Below are positions 62,791 through 64,000 of a stretch of DNA of 64,000 nt, one piece after another. The notes below the pieces were generated by a model. That model made no database searches and had not been told where the DNA came from. It worked only from the letters and a program-made list of their open reading frames with translations. Positions within the stretch are counted from its first letter, which is position 1; every line of letters starts with the position of its first letter. The position numbers were made by a program, and so were the translations under genes. The DNA comes from Notolepis coatsorum (lineage: Eukaryota > Chordata > Actinopteri > Aulopiformes > Paralepididae), in the NCBI GenBank assembly GCA_963971535.1, contig OZ020589.1, forward strand, positions 85,537,258 through 85,601,257. Reading direction: 5' to 3'.

Positions 62791-63329
62791 TTCAGAAAGC
62801 AGCCGCCCGCCTGATCTCAAACATACCAAAGTCGGCCCATGTCACCCCACTTCTTAGGGACCTGCACTGGCTCCCCATTGCCACACGAATCCGCTTCAAG
62901 GCCCTCGACCTGGCATACCGTACGGCAAAGGGAACCGCTCCCGCCTACTAGGGGTGCACCGATGTATCGGTCGGGTATCGGTATTGGCCGATAAGTGCCT
63001 TGTTGACTGCAATCGGCCTATCGGCCGATAAGCTCGAAGGTGCCGATGGCAGTAGCCGATAAATATCCGTCAATTTGTGTTGCGTCAAATGGCAAAAAAA
63101 AGTTCAGTCGCGTCGCAACCTGCACAACGCCGCCCCCGGCCCACACACACACAAGCTACTGCATCAAAGTTACTACTTATGATTAACAAATGCATTCGTT
63201 TTGTGGCATTAACGTTATATAGTTAGTTAGTGTTACACGTTCAATAACATCAGCATATTATTTACCCGAACATAGCACGTAGCAAGCATAGCACTCAATT
63301 CATAGCTCAGTTCCTTCCGTTGCTCAGAG

Positions 63330-63385
63330 CCCGTACTGAGTTGTACCCATTCTGCAATCTGTTAATAAAGTTTTCAATCAGACAC
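63330..63385 (+). mobile_element. LINE B tail in hAT
   Basis: GTACTGAGTTGTACCCATTC and CTGCAATCTGTTAATAAAG followed by TCAATCA are the last 50 bases of LINE B. Confidence 0.8.
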
Positions 63386-63649
63386 ATGTATAGAAAGGCT
63401 TTGTTTTATTATGACATTCGTTGCAGTAAAATCATTACGCCTCGTTTAGTCATCCTGCGGAGCTAAAAGCTAGGGATGTAACGTTGTTGTTGTTGTAGAG
63501 CACCCGTCAAAATCAATGGCGAACAAAAGTGGAAGTAAAAAATGTATACGCGCTTGCCGATTGGTGGTGACAGCAGAGGCGGGTGCAAGCGGGGTGTGAC
63601 GTAATTGGCAGAATCGACTGTCAATCAAAATTTCACTGGTTGAGAGCTC

Positions 63650-63740
63650 TGGTTGAGACAATAGTATCCAGCTGCAGCCCGGTAGACCATACTGGGAGAA
63701 CTAGTATCTAGCTGCAGCCCGGCAGACCATACTGGGAGAG
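63650..63740. repeat. About 46-bp tandem duplication
   Basis: CAGCTGCAGCCCGGTAGACC and CATACTGGGAGA occur twice with one or two differences. Confidence 0.88.
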
Positions 63741-64000
63741 AGATAGTGCTATTTCTTGATGTTTCCTTTTTTTAAGTAAGTAAAGAGGCCTATGTTCATA
63801 TCGGTGAGCACAATTTGTAACACAAATATACAGTAGTTTCATAAAAAAAAAAAAACGATTACAAAAATAAATATTACAAAAAATAAAATAAAAATATAAA
63901 AAAAAAAAAGATTTGCCACAAATATCGGTATCGGTATCGGCCGATTGTGTTAGTTGAACAATCGGTATCGGTGGCACATTTTCATATCGGTGCATCCCTA

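Larger units (their letters stand above)
61640..62948 (+). pseudogene. L2-type LINE reverse transcriptase C-terminus
   Basis: Text reads WMMTNHLKLNLSKTELLHLP, then after a frameshift TTSSTAKNLGVVLDDQLNFS and SRFLLSNVRRIRPF. A SINE splits the next phrase, LTKEATQLLVQSTVISRLDY. GNALIAGLPATATKPLQLI is followed by a small repeat (62588-62790), then QKAAARLISNIPKSAHVTPL and LHWLPIATRIRFKALDLAYR. This is the thumb and C-terminal region of L2-clade LINEs of fish. A hAT cuts it at 62949. The FADD domain is missing. Confidence 0.9.
62949..64000. mobile_element. hAT-like element reaching the window edge
   Basis: TAGGGGTGCACCGAT at 62949 is matched by an inverted TAGGGATGCACCGAT ending at 64000. CGGTATCGG words flank both ends. 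The right target duplication, expected to be CCGCCTAC, lies outside the window. No transposase is recognised. Confidence 0.8.

Overview
This is a gene-poor, extremely repeat-rich stretch of a vertebrate nuclear genome, most probably a teleost fish. The evidence is the repeat content: L2/CR1/Rex1-type and L1 LINEs, a Ty3/gypsy remnant, tRNA-derived SINEs with poly(A) tails, many hAT, TTAA-target (piggyBac-like), Tc1/mariner and PIF/Harbinger-like DNA elements, and very long CA, GA, GAAA and CTAT microsatellites. I see no intact single-copy host gene. The best coding potential belongs to transposons. One further decayed multi-domain protein (about 43.9-46.6 kb) belongs to a multi-copy family whose function I do not know.

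Layout. 0-1.3 kb: GA-rich minisatellite, then the tail of a gypsy integrase and its putative LTR. 1.3-5.5 kb: a decayed LINE (called LINE A here) broken by a LINE C fragment, a PIF/Harbinger-like element and a SINE. 5.5-12.3 kb: a 19-bp minisatellite, a hAT element holding a second PIF-like copy, a dead Tc1-like transposase and a LINE tail. 12.4-20 kb: microsatellites, a SINE, a hAT-like element, then a 3-kb satellite block invaded by a second LINE (LINE B). 20-27.7 kb: LINE B and LINE C fragments, duplicated blocks and two hAT elements. 27.7-31.4 kb: a perfect palindrome, a 1.4-kb CTAT array and other short arrays. 32-38 kb: an L1 scrap, a TTAA element carrying a SINE, and the best-preserved LINE B copy with an open 787-codon ORF. 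39.6-41 kb: a ~340-bp macrosatellite built on a LINE fragment. 43.6-46.6 kb: the uncharacterised protein. 47-49.8 kb: a hAT element, a dead hAT transposase and a LINE B scrap. 51.3-55.2 kb: a nearly full-length LINE A on the minus strand, flanked on its 5' side by a fold-back pair of LINE B tails. 56-62 kb: nested TTAA elements, minisatellites and a hAT. 61.6-64 kb: an L2-type LINE broken by a SINE, a small repeat and another hAT that runs to the window edge.

The window is best read as layered insertions. Target-site duplications date many layers: 15-18 bp beside four SINE copies, 8 bp beside five hAT elements, CAG beside both PIF-like copies, TTAA beside a piggyBac-like element and a short candidate beside LINE A. 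The most unusual items are PIF-like elements that carry two tRNA-like modules, a SINE family whose head keeps a long hairpin while its stem sequence changes, composite LINE B tails that recur at two sites, a fold-back LINE B tail pair, and the 43.9-46.6 kb protein with motifs reminiscent of a PIN/FEN-type nuclease. LINE A, B and C are local labels only.
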